DNA of 64,000 bases, taken from Sciurus carolinensis (lineage: Eukaryota > Chordata > Mammalia > Rodentia > Sciuridae). Location of the stretch: assembly GCF_902686445.1 (NCBI RefSeq), contig NC_062223.1:44021998-44085997 (forward strand). The letters run 5' to 3'. The notes beneath the pieces are model-generated. The model was not told the DNA's origin. It did not search any database and worked only from the letters and a program-made list of their open reading frames with translations. The translations under genes and the position numbers were made by a program. Of this stretch, positions 11,726 to 22,639 are shown in pieces (positions within the stretch are counted from its first letter, which is position 1; every line of letters begins with the position of its first letter).

Positions 11726-12355
11726 CTCTCTCTCTCTGCCTTCTGATCATCATGTGAATCACTTCCCTTTGCCACACTCTTCTGCCATGATGTTCAGCCT
11801 CACCTCCAGCCCTGAGGAATGGAGCCTGCTGTCCATGGACTGAGACCTCTGAAACTGTCAACCTCAAATAAACTTCTCCTCCTCTACAATTGCTCTGATC
11901 GGGTCTTTTAGTTGGAGCAGCAAAAAAGCTCCCTAAAACAGTATCCATCAACAGATGAATGGATAAAGAAAATGTGGCATATATACACATGGAATTTTAT
12001 TCAGCCATAAAGGAAAATGAAATTATGTCATTTGAAGGAAAATGGAACTAGAGACTATTATGTTAAGCAAAATAAGTCATACTCAGAAGGTCAAGTGCCC
12101 TATGTTTTCTCTCATATATAGAAGCTAGAGTAGAAAAAGGAAAAGAGGTGGGATCAGACCCATGAAAACTACAGGGAGACCAATAGAGGAAGGGACCATG
12201 AAGATGTGGAAGGTGGGGGGTAGTGGGGGTAGCGCCAGGGAGTGATATTGACCGAATTAAATTGTTATATTGTGTACATGTATGAATATGTAACAGCAAA
12301 TCATTATGTACAACTATAATGTACCAATTAAAAAATGTGGAACAAAAAAGAAAAC
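10660..12355 (+). mobile_element. 5'-truncated L1 (ORF2 3' end plus 3' UTR), sense, interrupted by an LTR
   Basis: Starts near 'acaaacccacacatctacag' of L1 ORF2. It continues through 'aatggtgctgggaaaa', 'tcaaattaaaaagcatctgc', 'ctcaaaagaaatagaaatga' and 'tagccactcattaggaaggt', and resumes after the LTR with 'caacagatgaatggataaag', ending in an A-rich tail. The frame is broken by multiple stops, so it is inactive. Confidence 0.9.
11581..11940 (+). mobile_element. MaLR-type solo LTR inserted in L1
   Basis: 360 bp, starts TG (tgatgggatt) and ends CA (cctaaaaca), flanked by a perfect 5-bp duplication GTATC at 11576-11580 and 11941-11945. The flanks rejoin to a continuous L1 ORF2 sequence. It contains a (TC)n tract (about 11689-11738) and 'gccacactcttctgccatga', 'ggactgagacctctgaaact' and an AATAAA, as in rodent/lagomorph MaLR LTRs. 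No internal region. Confidence 0.85.
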
Positions 12356-12359
12356 AAAA

Positions 12360-13120
12360 TAGAGATCCTGAGTTAAATTCTGGGTACTGAGTTCCAAGGT
12401 TCTTCCTGCTTTGTACCTCCAGTTACCCTGGGGAGCTCTCCAGGGCATTTAGATCCAATGTGTTCCGATGATGCCATAAATCCCATTGGCCAGCCATCTT
12501 TATTCTGCAGAAGTTCATTCTTGCTGTTTCCTCTGATTTCTGGCTTGGTTCTCATTTTTCAAAAGGAAGGATGCTCTGTGCACTTATGGCAGTGTTTTTA
12601 AGCAAGCTTCGAAATCTGGAAGATGATTTTGTTTCTTATGGAAACAGTTGCAGGAAGGGTTTGGACTAGTTCAGTGACTTCTAAAGTTTTCTTTAGCCAT
12701 TGATACCATCTGGGCAAGAAAATCCTACCCAGAACCTGCACTGGTAAAGCACTTGAAAGTGGAGCTTCACTGGTACAGGGATTAAAGGGGAGGGCTTTTG
12801 AGGAGTCACCAGGGAGGCCTGTGGCTCCCTAACCTCCCATCAGGGACAGCTGGAGTACAGCAGAGAAGATGATTGCTTGACTCTTGAGGCTGTTGTACAG
12901 GAGTAAACCACTTCCCAATTCATCAGTGTGGCATGTTTAATCAGCCCCTTGTTTCCACCAGCACAGCATTTCAAATCATAGAGGTTTAACTTATTTCATC
13001 TAAAGCAAGAAACTTAAGAATTTTGGATCCCCCTCCCACATTATGAACATATGTAATTATTATTCAGAACCAAGGAAGCCTGTGAGTTTTAATTTTTTAA
13101 CTTTAAAAAAATCATTGTTG
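12360..13120. other. Intergenic spacer, nothing recognised
   Basis: No gene or repeat recognised. Confidence 0.35.
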
Positions 13121-13121
13121 A

Positions 13122-13198
13122 AATGGACTGGGGATATGGCTCAGTTGGTAGACAGCTTACCTCGCAAGCACAAAGCCCTGGGTTCAATCCCCAGCACC

Positions 13199-13224
<26 letters not shown>
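13122..13224 (+). mobile_element. ID-type SINE, sense
   Basis: Young-looking ID body ending 'gttcaatccccagcaccaaa' and a 26-bp A tail. Confidence 0.9.
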
Positions 13225-13229
<5 letters not shown>

Positions 13230-13259
13230 ATTGGAAAGTCATTTTCAAAAGCTAAATAT

Positions 13260-13700
13260 TTTCTTGTTTTCCTAAATTAGAAGCAGAGCCCGTTGGAGTA
13301 CTGAAGGGACACAGCCTGTCCTGCAAACAGGGATGTTGGGCCCGGGAGCCCTCCTTCCCCCTGCGCAGACCTGGCTTCCTCACCAAGGTCACACACCCGC
13401 TCCCCACGATTTCTACAACACAGCTGCACTTCCTGCTGGCATGCCCCACATTGTCCTCACACTGTGGGCAGCTGCTGCAGGGGAGGTTTGAGATCCTGGT
13501 GCTGCAGATGCCTTTTGGAGCAATAGGCAAGGTGACCTGGGTTGGTGACCAGGCTGCTGGACCAAAATGAACACTGGCTGGCATCCAGGATGTGGGTGCA
13601 TGAGATCATCCACCCTCATTTGCAGGCTGAGGCCATCGAGTGTCCCTGTGCTTTGGGAACTGGCCTGGGACACAAGGCTGGAGCTTCTCTGAAGTCAACG
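13260..13700. other. GC-richer intergenic segment, unassigned
   Basis: Noticeably higher GC than its surroundings. Open frames on both strands look like chance frames: no domain signature and no splice context that I could defend. Confidence 0.3.
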
Positions 13701-13701
13701 T

Positions 13702-13975
13702 GTGCTACGGTTCAATGGTTTGTGTCCCTCCCCAAACTTGTGGAAAATGAATCCCCAGTGTAACCATATTGAAATCTTGGGCCTCTGGCAGGTGATGAGT
13801 CAGGAGGGCAGCAAGGTCATGGGGGGATGGATATCAGTGTGAAAGGGCTTGAGAGAGGGACCTTGGTCTGTTCCATGTTTCCACTCTTCTGCCCTGTGAG
13901 AACAGCTGGACGTCTGACCTGAGACCTCCCTTCCTCCAGAAACCCAGAGAAATAAACTGTGTTGATTTCTAACCG
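13702..13975 (+). mobile_element. MST/MLT1-like MaLR LTR remnant
   Basis: Pattern 'acggttcaatggtttgtgtc', 'aatccccagtgtaaccatat', 'gggcctctggcaggtgatga', 'cactcttctgccctgtgaga', 'cagaaacccagagaaataaa'. The 3' end is lost where L1 sequence starts. Confidence 0.6.
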
Positions 13976-14301
13976 CATTTCCTTGTGGTCCAAGAACATA
14001 CGGGGTCTTCTGAACTGTATTGACATTTGTTTCCTGGTCTGTTGTGGAGAATGTTTCATGTGTACTTGAGAACGTGTTCTGACATTTGGGGGAGCAATCC
14101 TCTACAGATGTTTGTTAGGTCTGGTCAGTTTACAGTTTCACTCAAATCTTCAGTTTCTGTGTTCTGTCTAGTAATGAAAGTTGGGTATTGAAGTCTGCAA
14201 CTGTTGTTCTCAGTTTTTCTTCACATGCTTTGGCGGTCTCTACATAGAATAGTTTCACCTTTTGATGAGTTGATCTTTCACTGTTATGTCTTTTGTCTTT
14301 T

Positions 14302-14611
14302 TATTTATTTAATTTTGGTACTGGGGATTGAAGCCAGGGTCACTTAACCACTGAGCCACATCCCCACTTTTTTTTTTTTTTTTTGCAGTGCTGGAGATTG
14401 AACCCAGGGCCTTATGCATGCAAGGCAAGCACTCTACCAACTGAGCTATATCCCCAGCCCCCCAGCCCTTTTTTGTATTTTGGTTAGAGACAGGGTCTCC
14501 CTGAGTTGCTTAGTGTCTCGCTAAGCTGCTGAGGCTGTCTTTGAACTCAGGACCCTCCTGCCTCAGCCTCCTGAGCTGCTGGGATTACAGTGTGCACCAC
14601 TATGCCCGGCT
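14302..14611 (-). mobile_element. B1-dID SINE, antisense, split by a nested ID SINE
   Basis: Outer element: 'ggtactggggattgaagcca..accactgagccacatcccca' up to about 14367, resuming at about 14461 with 'cagcccttttttgtattttg' and ending 'gtgcaccactatgcccggc'. The middle is a complete ID copy. Confidence 0.88.
14368..14460 (-). mobile_element. ID-type SINE, antisense, nested
   Basis: Poly(T) 14368-14384 then 'gcagtgctggagattgaacc..gagctatatccccagcccc'. It sits inside the ID half of the surrounding B1-dID element, so it is younger. Confidence 0.88.
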
Positions 14612-15459
14612 CACTGTTAAGTATTTGTCGTAACAATTCTTCAAGTCTATTTTGTCTTTATTGGTATAGCTACTCTGGGCTTCTCCTGATTATTTTTTCC
14701 ATGCTAGTGCTTTCAACCTAATTGTTTCTTTGAAACTGTAGTATTCACTTCAGTCAGCATCTATTTGGATGTGTTTGCTTTTTGAGTTTTTTATTTGGGA
14801 TTTTTAGTTTGCTCTGCTAGTATGTACCTTTTAACTGAAATGTTTAATCCATGTATACTTATGTAATTAGTGATCTGGCAGGATTCACCTGTCATTTTGC
14901 CATTTACTTTATATGTATCTTGCATATTTTTACTGTTTCTCTAGTGTATTTCATTTTATCCATGTGATCCCAGAACCTTTTACTAAAAATATTTAACCTT
15001 TCCTCCACTGACCTGTTATAGCAGCATAAGAAAAATATTCACATACACATAGTGCTCTAATAAGCTGTTTTATTGCATTACTTTGGTTTGTTTTCTGTCC
15101 CTGTGACAATATCACACTGAACTAGTTGCTATAGATTTATATCTGGTAGGACAATTCCCTATGCCTTACCCTTCTTTAGCAAGGGTATTTTGACTTTTGC
15201 CCTTCCATATGAATATTCAAATAAGCTTGCCAAGTTTTACTAAGATATCTGTTGGGACTTGTATTTTCCTTTTTGAATACTCAGATTAATTTTTGATTGT
15301 TTATACTTTGGTGACACCAATTCTTCAAATCTATTTGTAATAAAAAATTGAAAACTCTCCTTTTATTCAGTGTTCTTTACTGTCTTTACATAGTTTTCTA
15401 AATAATCTTAGATTTATCTGTTGCTTTTACTTCCAGGTGCTTTCTAGTTTTCATTGCTG

Positions 15460-16025
15460 TGACAGGTTGACGTATTTGACTCCATGGAAATGTTATGGAC
15501 CAGGCTATATGGGCAATGTCCAAACAGACTCCATTTTACCCTGAGACTCCAAGTCATGTAGGAAATGCTTCTTCCGTGGAAACACCCCGCCTCTGTATCC
15601 ACCCACAGTTGTTTAGCATAGCAGGTTTGGCAACACAAAATGGCAATTCTTATATAATGTAAAATTGTCCCTCTTTTTGGTTCCTATTTATCTTGGACAA
15701 TGTACCCTGTCAACAACAATTGTCTAGATGTTAGTAACCATTCTTTAACTTATACCCAACTAAGGTCATTTTGACCCACTTCCCCTTCTGCTTATGATTT
15801 TAGATCTCCTGATACTAGTTTGTATCTTTGAATCATAGCAAAAGACACTTATGATTGATGTACTGATTGATGGTATAAAAACCCCTGCAACCCTACCCTT
15901 GGGTCTGTTCTCCTAATAGCCATTTTGGGCGTTGTGTGAGACAGGCAGTCAGCTGGCTAATAAAAATTCTCAAATTTGGACTTCTCAGTGGTGATCGGTC
16001 TGTTCTTAAGTTGTGCCCCACAACA
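15460..16025 (+). mobile_element. Class I-like ERV LTR, sense, complete U3-R-U5 layout
   Basis: Ends '..gtgccccacaaca'. TATA box TATAAAA at 15874-15880, poly(A) signal AATAAA at 15959-15964, giving a normal LTR layout. The 5' boundary is either the TG at 15460 or the TGTTATGG at 15491. The hexamer ATTGCT occurs at 15453-15458 and again at 16026-16031, compatible with a target duplication. The flanking DNA is antisense L1. A second copy of this LTR lies at 28327-28777 in the opposite orientation. No gag, pol or env recognised next to this copy. Confidence 0.8.
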
Positions 16026-16214
16026 ATTGCTATAGTAAATGTAATCTATAGATTTCAGTTTTCTAATTTTATTCATGTGTAGAAATGTAATTTTCTATGT
16101 TGGTTTTATACTGAGAAAATTCAAGACACGTTCATATTCTAAAATTTTTCCATAGATTTTTTTTTTGAATTTTCCAAAGATGTAATTGGATTACCTACAT
16201 ATCATTACAGCTTT

Positions 16215-16375
16215 TTTCTTCTTGGTATTGGGGAGCTCTCTACCACAGAGATACATCCCCAGTTGTTTTTAATTTTTAACCTTGCTAAGTTGCTGAGGCT
16301 GGCCTCAAACTCGAAATTCTCCCACCTCTGCATCCTGAGTAGCTGGGATTACAGGCGTGCACCACCATGGCCAGC
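16215..16375 (-). mobile_element. B1-dID SINE, antisense, 5'-degraded
   Basis: Shortened ID half ('cttggtattggggagctctc..gatacatccccag') then 'accttgctaagttgctgagg...gcgtgcaccaccatggccagc'. Confidence 0.8.
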
Positions 16376-16509
16376 TTGTTTCCAGAATTTTTTTTTAACC
16401 ATATATTTTATTTTCTTGCTTTCCTTCACTAACTAAATCCCTCAGTGCAGTGTTGAATCGAAGCAGTGACACTGGACAGTCATGTGTTTTTCTCAGTCTC
16501 AAAGGGAAA

Positions 16510-16741
16510 GTTTTCAACATTTCACCCCTGAATACACCAGATGCAGAAGACGATGAGTCCATGTACAGTAAATTCTAGAAGAGGTATAACTTACCTGCAG
16601 AGACAAAGTAGATCTGGTGCTTGGGACTGGAGGTGGAGGAGGGGTGACAGCCAAGGCAAGGGACTCTCTGAGTTTGATGAAGATGGAGAACATGTGACAG
16701 TGGTTACACAGATTTATACACTTATTAAAACTCATTGAACT
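16510..16741 (+). repeat. Old L1M 3' end, sense
   Basis: 'agggactctctgagtttgat', 'gacagtggttacacagattt', 'acttattaaaactcattgaa' match the 3' UTR of ancient L1M elements as I know them. Confidence 0.5.
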
Positions 16742-17560
16742 GAAGGACAATAGTGTCAACAAACATGAAAAAATGTTCAACATCTCTAGCAATTAAAGAA
16801 ATGCAAATTAAAACTACACTGAGATCTCATCTTACTCCAGTCAGAATGACAATAATCAAGAATACAGGTAACAATAAATGCTGACGAGGATGTGGGGGGA
16901 AAGGTACACTCATACACTGCTGGTGGGACTGCAATTTGGTGCAACCACTCTGGAAAGCAGTGTGGAGATTTCTCAGAAAACTTGGAATGGAAACACCAGT
17001 TGACCCAGCTATTCCACTCCTTGATATATACCCAAAGGACTTAAAGTCAGCACACTACATTGATGCAGCCACATCAATGTTTATAGCAGCTCAATTCACA
17101 ATAACCAAGCTATGGAACCAATGTAGGTGCTCTTCAACAGATGAATGGATAAAAAAAAATGTGGTACATATACACAATGGAATATTACTCAGCCATAAAG
17201 AATAACAAAATTATGGTATTTGCCAGTAAGTGGATGGAACTGGAGAATATCATGCCAAGTGGAATAAGTCAATCCTCCAAGAACGGAAGACTGAATGTTC
17301 TCTCTGATATGTGGATGCTGACACAATAAAGGAGGTGGGGGAGAAGAGAATTTCATTGGATTAGACAAAGGGGAATGAAGGGAAGGAAGGGGAGATAGGA
17401 ATAAGAAAGTCAGTAGAATGAATCAGACATAACTTTCCTATGTTCACATATGACTTCACAACATTACAAATGACCAACATGCCCCTGAACTCTATGCTTT
17501 AAAATGTTTTATGTGAATTGCACCTCAATAGAATGAATTTTAAAGAAGAAAAAGTGTCCC
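16742..17560 (+). mobile_element. 5'-truncated L1 (ORF2 C-terminus and 3' UTR), sense
   Basis: Translation around 16936-17160 gives the L1 ORF2 tail motifs LWKAVWRFL, IYPKD, MFIAAQFTI and STDEWIK. Followed by 'cagatgaatggataaaa', 'ggtacatatacacaatggaa', 'tactcagccataaaga' and the 3' UTR. Truncated and frame-broken, so inactive. Confidence 0.9.
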
Positions 17561-17574
17561 CAAGTCAACACGGT

Positions 17575-17810
17575 TGATTGAAACACCATGACAAATCCTC
17601 CCTGTACATGTGTGTCTCTCTCTCAGGCCTCTTCATTCTGTCCACTGATTTGTCTTTCTTCCACGGATGCCACACTATCTTGATAACCATAGCTTTTAGA
17701 AAGTCTTGAAGTTGAGACCCTCGAAAATGTTTCTTTTTGAAGATCGTCTTGTCTATTCTAGGTCCTTTGCCTTTCTGACTAAATTCTAAACTCATTTGGC
17801 CAGCTTCTAT
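17575..17810 (-). repeat. Old L1 ORF2 fragment, antisense
   Basis: 'ctgtccactgatttgtcttt', 'tgccacactatcttgataac', 'agcttttagaaagtcttgaa', 'atcgtcttgtctattctagg' form the antisense of an L1 ORF2 C-terminal region. Confidence 0.6.
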
Positions 17811-18566
17811 ATGTGATGTATATTTATGTTTCACGTAATGCAACGCAATGTTGCTTTCCCCTGCTGCGGCGAGGGGTGGGGTCTCTCCAAGGACTCAGCT
17901 CCTCCTCCTTTGCTTCTGAGAGAGGCCATGGTGGAATAGTAGGCGGTGCTTCGCAGGGGGCCCATGTTTTATTCCTAGCCACAGCACCTCTAACTTTGTG
18001 TCTTTGTGTCTCTTGGCTTCTCTGAGGCTCAACTTTACTAACTATAGCATATCATGAGTGTGGGAAAGCTATTCTAAAAAAATTTTTTTTTCCTAAGGGG
18101 GCTGGGTACTCTGCTCGGCGGTTTTGGTTACATTTCTTTCCCTTGGGTCTGGGGCTGGGAGGAGCTCCAGTCGTTCATTTCTAATACTAATGTTAAACTG
18201 GGTATCAAGTCACACTCCTTTTCCCAGTCCCTTTCCTCCAATGGCTTTGCAGGTGATTCCTCCGTCCATCCACCAAGGACAGTGTTGCTCCCTTCTTACA
18301 TCAGGGCAGGCTGTTGTTCTTCAAGAAATTACCGCATGATGTCATGGTTTATTTCTACAGCACTTTTGGAGAAAGCCTTTGCTCTATTTTGCAATGGCAT
18401 TTATAGTTCAGCTTGAGCGATGCACATTTTCTGCCCAATCACACTAGAAGCATCTTGTGGGCATGATCGTCTCTTTCTTTGCTTTCTGTGTACTTCTTGT
18501 GCTTTTTAATACTAGCTATGTGAATGATATTTCATTAGAGTTGTAGGGGATCATAAAAATGAATCC
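17811..18566. other. Intergenic spacer, nothing recognised
   Basis: No gene or repeat recognised. Confidence 0.35.
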
Positions 18567-18772
18567 GCAGCCAGACACAGTGTTGCATGCCTGAAGTCCC
18601 AGCGGGGCGGAGGCTAAGGCAGAAGGATCGTGAGTTCAAAGCCAGCCTCAGCAAAGGTGAGGCACTAAGCAACTCAGTGAGATCCTGTCTATAAATAAAA
18701 TGCAAAACAGGGCTGGGGATATGGCTCAGTGGTCAAGTGAGTTCAATCCTAGGTACAAAAAAAAAAAAAAAT
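18567..18772 (+). mobile_element. B1-dID SINE, sense
   Basis: 'cagccagacacagtgttgca...cagcggggcggaggctaagg' B1 half, then 'gggctggggatatggctcag' ID half with an A tail to about 18771. Confidence 0.88.
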
Positions 18773-18774
18773 AT

Positions 18775-19585
18775 CTGCAATAATTGTGAGATTGAGGTAA
18801 CTTCTTGGGAAAAGAAGTTCTCTAGACCTCATTCTTATTACATACTTATATAAAATACTATAATGTAGGCATGGAACACCCTACAGATAAATGCCTAAAT
18901 ATTTAAATTTAAAGTATTTCCATTGGGATTTTATGGACTTTCCATTCCTCAACCACATTTAAATCTTGCATATGGTAAAGCTGGAACTGACTACATCTTT
19001 GCATGCTAACATCTTCAGTTAATTACAGATAAGAAATAAAATGGCATATTTAATTTCTAGGAAGTTATTTCAGTAATAATTACTAATAATATAAAACAGA
19101 CTTTAAAAATAGAACATCTGAATCCGAAGGATTCCAGCTCTAAAAGAAAGCATATTATTAAAATTGATAAGATTGTACACTTAATTGGTCTAGAATGAAT
19201 GAGGCATGGAAAAAAATTCCAGACCTTGAAAACCAATCTCCTGTGGTTACCACCACACCTCTGTCTCTGCAATTGATTTACTTGGCAAATCCGACCTTTA
19301 GCAAGATAACTCAGCTGTCACGTTCTGTGCAAAGCTTCCCTTCACTGATGTGCCCACTAAATTAATCACTTCCACCTGAGCGCTTCTGTTGGCGACAATG
19401 TTTTCCTAGTCTAGCCCATGAACGTCACTCATACCCAGGTTTCTTTTTTCTGCTGAACTGTCAGCAAAATGTGGGGTGATTCCAACCAAGCTTGTGTGGA
19501 ACTTGCAGTCTCGCTATTTCCTGTCCCCAATCCTTCCATTCTCATTTCACCTTGATTTATCTGTATCTGCTTCCCTTAGGTGTTT
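18775..19585. other. Intergenic spacer, nothing recognised
   Basis: No gene or repeat recognised. Confidence 0.35.
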
Positions 19586-19736
19586 TTGTTCTTTTTTTTT
19601 TTTTTTTTTGAAAATGGAACTGAACCCAGGGACACTGAACCACTGAGTCACATCCCCGACCCATTTTTATATCTTATTTAGAAACAGGATCTCATTGAAT
19701 TGCTTAGGGCCTTGCTAAGTTGCTGAGGCTGGCTTT

Positions 19737-21360
19737 TTTTTTTTTAATATTTAAAAAAAAGATTTAATATTTTTTATCTGTTTTTTTAGTTATACATGAC
19801 GGTTGACTGTGTTTTGACATCTCATACATACATGGAGTATAACTCCCCAATCTTGTGGTTGTACATGATATGGAGCTACACAGGTCAGGTATTCATATGC
19901 GAACTTAGGAAAGTGATGTCTGATTCATTCTACTGTCTTTCCCATTCCCATCCCCCTCCCTTACCCCATCCCCCTCCATTTCTCACTCCCCTATTGTGAG
20001 TCCAGCAGCATCTGCATATCAGAGAGAACATGGGGATTGGTTTATTTCACCTAGCATGATGTTCTCCAGTTCCATCCAATTTATCTGCAAATACCATAAT
20101 TTCATTCTTCTTTATGGCTGAGTAATATTCCATTGTGTATATGTACCACATTTTTCTTTATCCATTCATCTGTTGAAGGGCACCTACGTTGTTTCCATAG
20201 CTTAGTTATTATGAATTGAGCTGTTATGAACATTGGTGTGGTTGCGTCACTGTAGTATGCTTATTTTAAGTTCTTTGGGTATATTCTGAGGAGTGGGATA
20301 ACTGGGTCAAATGGTGTTTCCATTCCAAGTTTTCTGAATCTCCACACTGCTTTCCTGTTGTACCAATTTGCAGACCCACCAGCAATTATGAGTGTACCTT
20401 TCTCCCCCATCCTTGCCAACATTTATTGTTACTTGTACCCTCGATAACTGCCATTCTGACTGGGGTGAGATGGGATCTCAGCATAGTTTTTTTGTTTTGT
20501 TTTGTTTTGTTTTTGGTACTGGGGATAAAACCCACGGGTGCTTAACCACTGAGCCACATCCCTTTTTAAAATATTTTATTAGAGACAGAATCTCCCTGAG
20601 TAGCTAAGTGCCTCACTAAATTGCTGAGACTGGCTTTGAACTTGTGATCAGTCTCTTGTTGCAGTTTTAATTTGCATTTCTCTGATTGCTAATGATGTTT
20701 AACCTTTTTTCATATATTTGTTGACCATTTTTATTTCTTCTTCTGTGAAGTCTCTGCTAAGTTCCTTAGCCCATTTATTGATTGGGTTTTTTGTTTTTCC
20801 GGTGTTGAGTTTTTTGAGTTCTTTATATATCCTTGATATGAATGCTCTGAGGTGCATGTTATGAAGATTTTCTCCCATTCTGTAGGTTCTCTCTTCATGT
20901 TATTGTTTCCTTTGCTGTGAAGAAGCTGTTTAGTCTGACTTCATCCCATTTATTGATTCTTGATTTTACTTCTTGCATTTTCAGAGTCTTGTTGAGGAAT
21001 TTGGTTCCTAAGCTGACATGATGGAGATTTGGGCCTACTTTTTCTTCTGGTAGGCACAGAGTCCTAAGTTCTAAGTCCTTGATCCACTTTGAGTTTTGTG
21101 CACAGTGAGTGATAGGGGTCTAATTTCATTTTGTTACATATGATTTCCAGTTTTCCCAGCACCATTTGTTGAACAGGCTATCTTTTCTCCAATGAATGTT
21201 GTTGGCTCCTTTGTCTAGTATGAGATAACTGTATTTATGTGGGTTTGTCTCTGTGTCTTCTATTCTGTACCATAGGCCTATGGTGTCTGTCTGGTGCCAG
21301 TACCATGCCATTTTTGTTACTATATCTCTACAGTATAATTTAAGGTTTGGTGTCGTGATC
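19737..21360 (-). mobile_element. 5'-truncated L1, antisense, with perfect 14-bp target duplication
   Basis: Poly(T) start, then L1 3' UTR ('ttagttatacatgacggttg', 'cttgtggttgtacatgatat'), ORF2 C-terminus antisense ('ttatggctgagtaatattcc') and upstream ORF2. The reverse translation near 21130-21330 gives KMAWYWHQT and SLFNKWCWENW, L1 ORF2 motifs. CTGAGGCTGGCTTT at 19723-19736 is repeated exactly at 21361-21374. Contains a nested SINE. Frame broken. Confidence 0.92.
20487..20652 (-). mobile_element. B1-dID SINE fragment, antisense, nested in the L1
   Basis: (GTTTT)n tail, then 'ggtactggggataaaaccca..accactgagccacatccctt', then a B1 part ending about 20650. The L1 sequence 'gggatctcag ... cagttttaatttgcatttct' continues on either side. 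Confidence 0.85.
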
Positions 21361-21444
21361 CTGAGGCTGGCTTTGAACTCATGATCTCTGACCTCAGTCT
21401 CCCAAGCCACCGGGATTACAGGTGTGCACCACTATGCCTGATGT

Positions 21445-21795
21445 CCTTTTCTAATTTGAGCAGAATGCTTAATATGTTTCATTTTTCTTTCTTGTTCAAA
21501 ACGAAATAAGGTTTTAAATTTGCTTTAGGTACAGTTTTGGCAGAAAAATAGAAATTACAAGCCATTCTGGCTGTCTTACTGTCACATAGTTTTATAATAT
21601 TTGTTTTATTTCTTTGACCAAAGAATTAAGAGGATGTTTTTATTTGCTTTTTTGAGGTCAGCTGGACTTTTTGGATCATGTACTTATTATGCATTCCTGA
21701 TTTTACTGTATTTGGGTCAGAGAATGTGGTCTGCACTACTTCCACATCTGGAACTCCAGGTTTTATCTCTAGGTATTTTGGGGAGTCACTTAGAA
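21445..21795 (-). repeat. Old L1M fragment, antisense
   Basis: 'ttactgtatttgggtcagag' and 'aatgtggtctgcacta' match antisense L1 ORF2. Weak elsewhere. Confidence 0.45.
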
Positions 21796-21799
21796 ATAG

Positions 21800-22240
21800 G
21801 TGACAAATGAAAAAAGTTTGCAAATTTTAAGCCAGTAATTCCACATCTAAAATGTGTGCAATATACACAACTGAAACAATTCAAAAGATAAATGTATATG
21901 GATATTTATCACAGTGTTGTTTATTGCAATAAAATTGGACAATTTCTAACTATCTCAATAGGAGACTGATTAAATACAGTATGATGCCTTCATATTGAGC
22001 AATATTCATCAGGCGTTTGTGATAATGCAGATTAATATCTCCTAAGAAGAAAAGTATTCACGACTTATTTTAAAAGTTTCCACAACAATATAAGCATAAC
22101 CCCCTTTTAAAAAAACTGTAACATTTCTTATGAGTCTGTATGAAGAAAATACACAACTAAAGATGTAATGAGAGTCAGGAAAGACACTTTTTTTTCCTTT
22201 ATGTATTGCCATAAATTACTTGTGTAATACAAAGAACTGT
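21800..22240 (+). repeat. Old L1M/HAL1-like 3' region, sense
   Basis: 'agccagtaattccacatcta', 'atttatcacagtgttgttta', 'caataggagactgattaaat', 'acagtatgatgccttcatat' follow the order of an ancient L1 ORF2 end. Confidence 0.5.
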
Positions 22241-22339
22241 TTGTTGAATAAAAAGAAGTTTGCAGAAGGCCTCATAAGCTAAATTAAAGAGGGTTGATAA
22301 TATTCTGTGGTTTAACAAAACACTGTAGCAGATTGATCA

Positions 22340-22512
22340 ATTGATTGATCGATTGATTTTGGTACTGGGTACACCCCAACCTTTTTTATTTATTGTTTTA
22401 TTTTCAGACAGGGTCTTGCTTGGTTGATGAGGCTATCCTCAAACTTGTGATCCTCCTGCCTCAGCCTCCCAAGTCACTGAGATTACAAGCATGTGCCACC
22501 TCATCTGGCTGT
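22340..22512 (-). mobile_element. B1-dID SINE, antisense, diverged
   Basis: (GATT)n-like start, 'ttttggtactgggtacaccc', then 'cagacagggtcttgcttggt..cctcagcctcccaagtcact..gtgccacctcatctggctg'. Confidence 0.8.
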
Positions 22513-22572
22513 ACATTTTTTTTTTTAAAGCAAAGAATAGAATAAAATCATTGCTTTGGGAAGACTTATGTG

Positions 22573-22630
22573 GTATATATATGTGTGCGTATATATATAT
22601 ACACACACACACATATATATATATATATTT
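22573..22630. repeat. (TA)n/(CA)n compound microsatellite
   Basis: Alternating TA and a central ACACACACACAC run; likely length-variable. Confidence 0.9.
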
Positions 22631-22639
22631 AAGTGGATA

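Larger units (their letters stand above)
13976..16510 (-). mobile_element. Old L1M fragment(s), antisense, interrupted by SINEs and an ERV LTR
   Basis: Antisense L1 ORF2 signatures: 'gtggtccaagaacatacggg', 'gtctattttgtctttattgg', 'tagctactctgggcttctcc', 'gccttacccttctttagcaa', 'gttttctaattttattcatg'. Insertions at 14302-14611 (SINEs), 15460-16025 (LTR) and 16215-16375 (SINE). Confidence 0.65.
19590..21441 (-). mobile_element. B1-dID SINE, antisense, split by a 1.6-kb L1
   Basis: First part 19590-19736 ('ccactgagtcacatccccga..ctcattgaattgcttagggc..ttgctgaggctggc'), second part 21361-21441 ('ctgaggctggctttgaactc..gggattacaggtgtgcacca'). The two halves form one complete element once the L1 and one copy of the 14-bp duplication are removed. 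Confidence 0.88.

Noticed and set aside
16936..17205. Independent protein-coding gene
   Set aside because: The translation is the C-terminal end of L1 ORF2 (MFIAAQFTI, STDEWIK) in a 5'-truncated copy.
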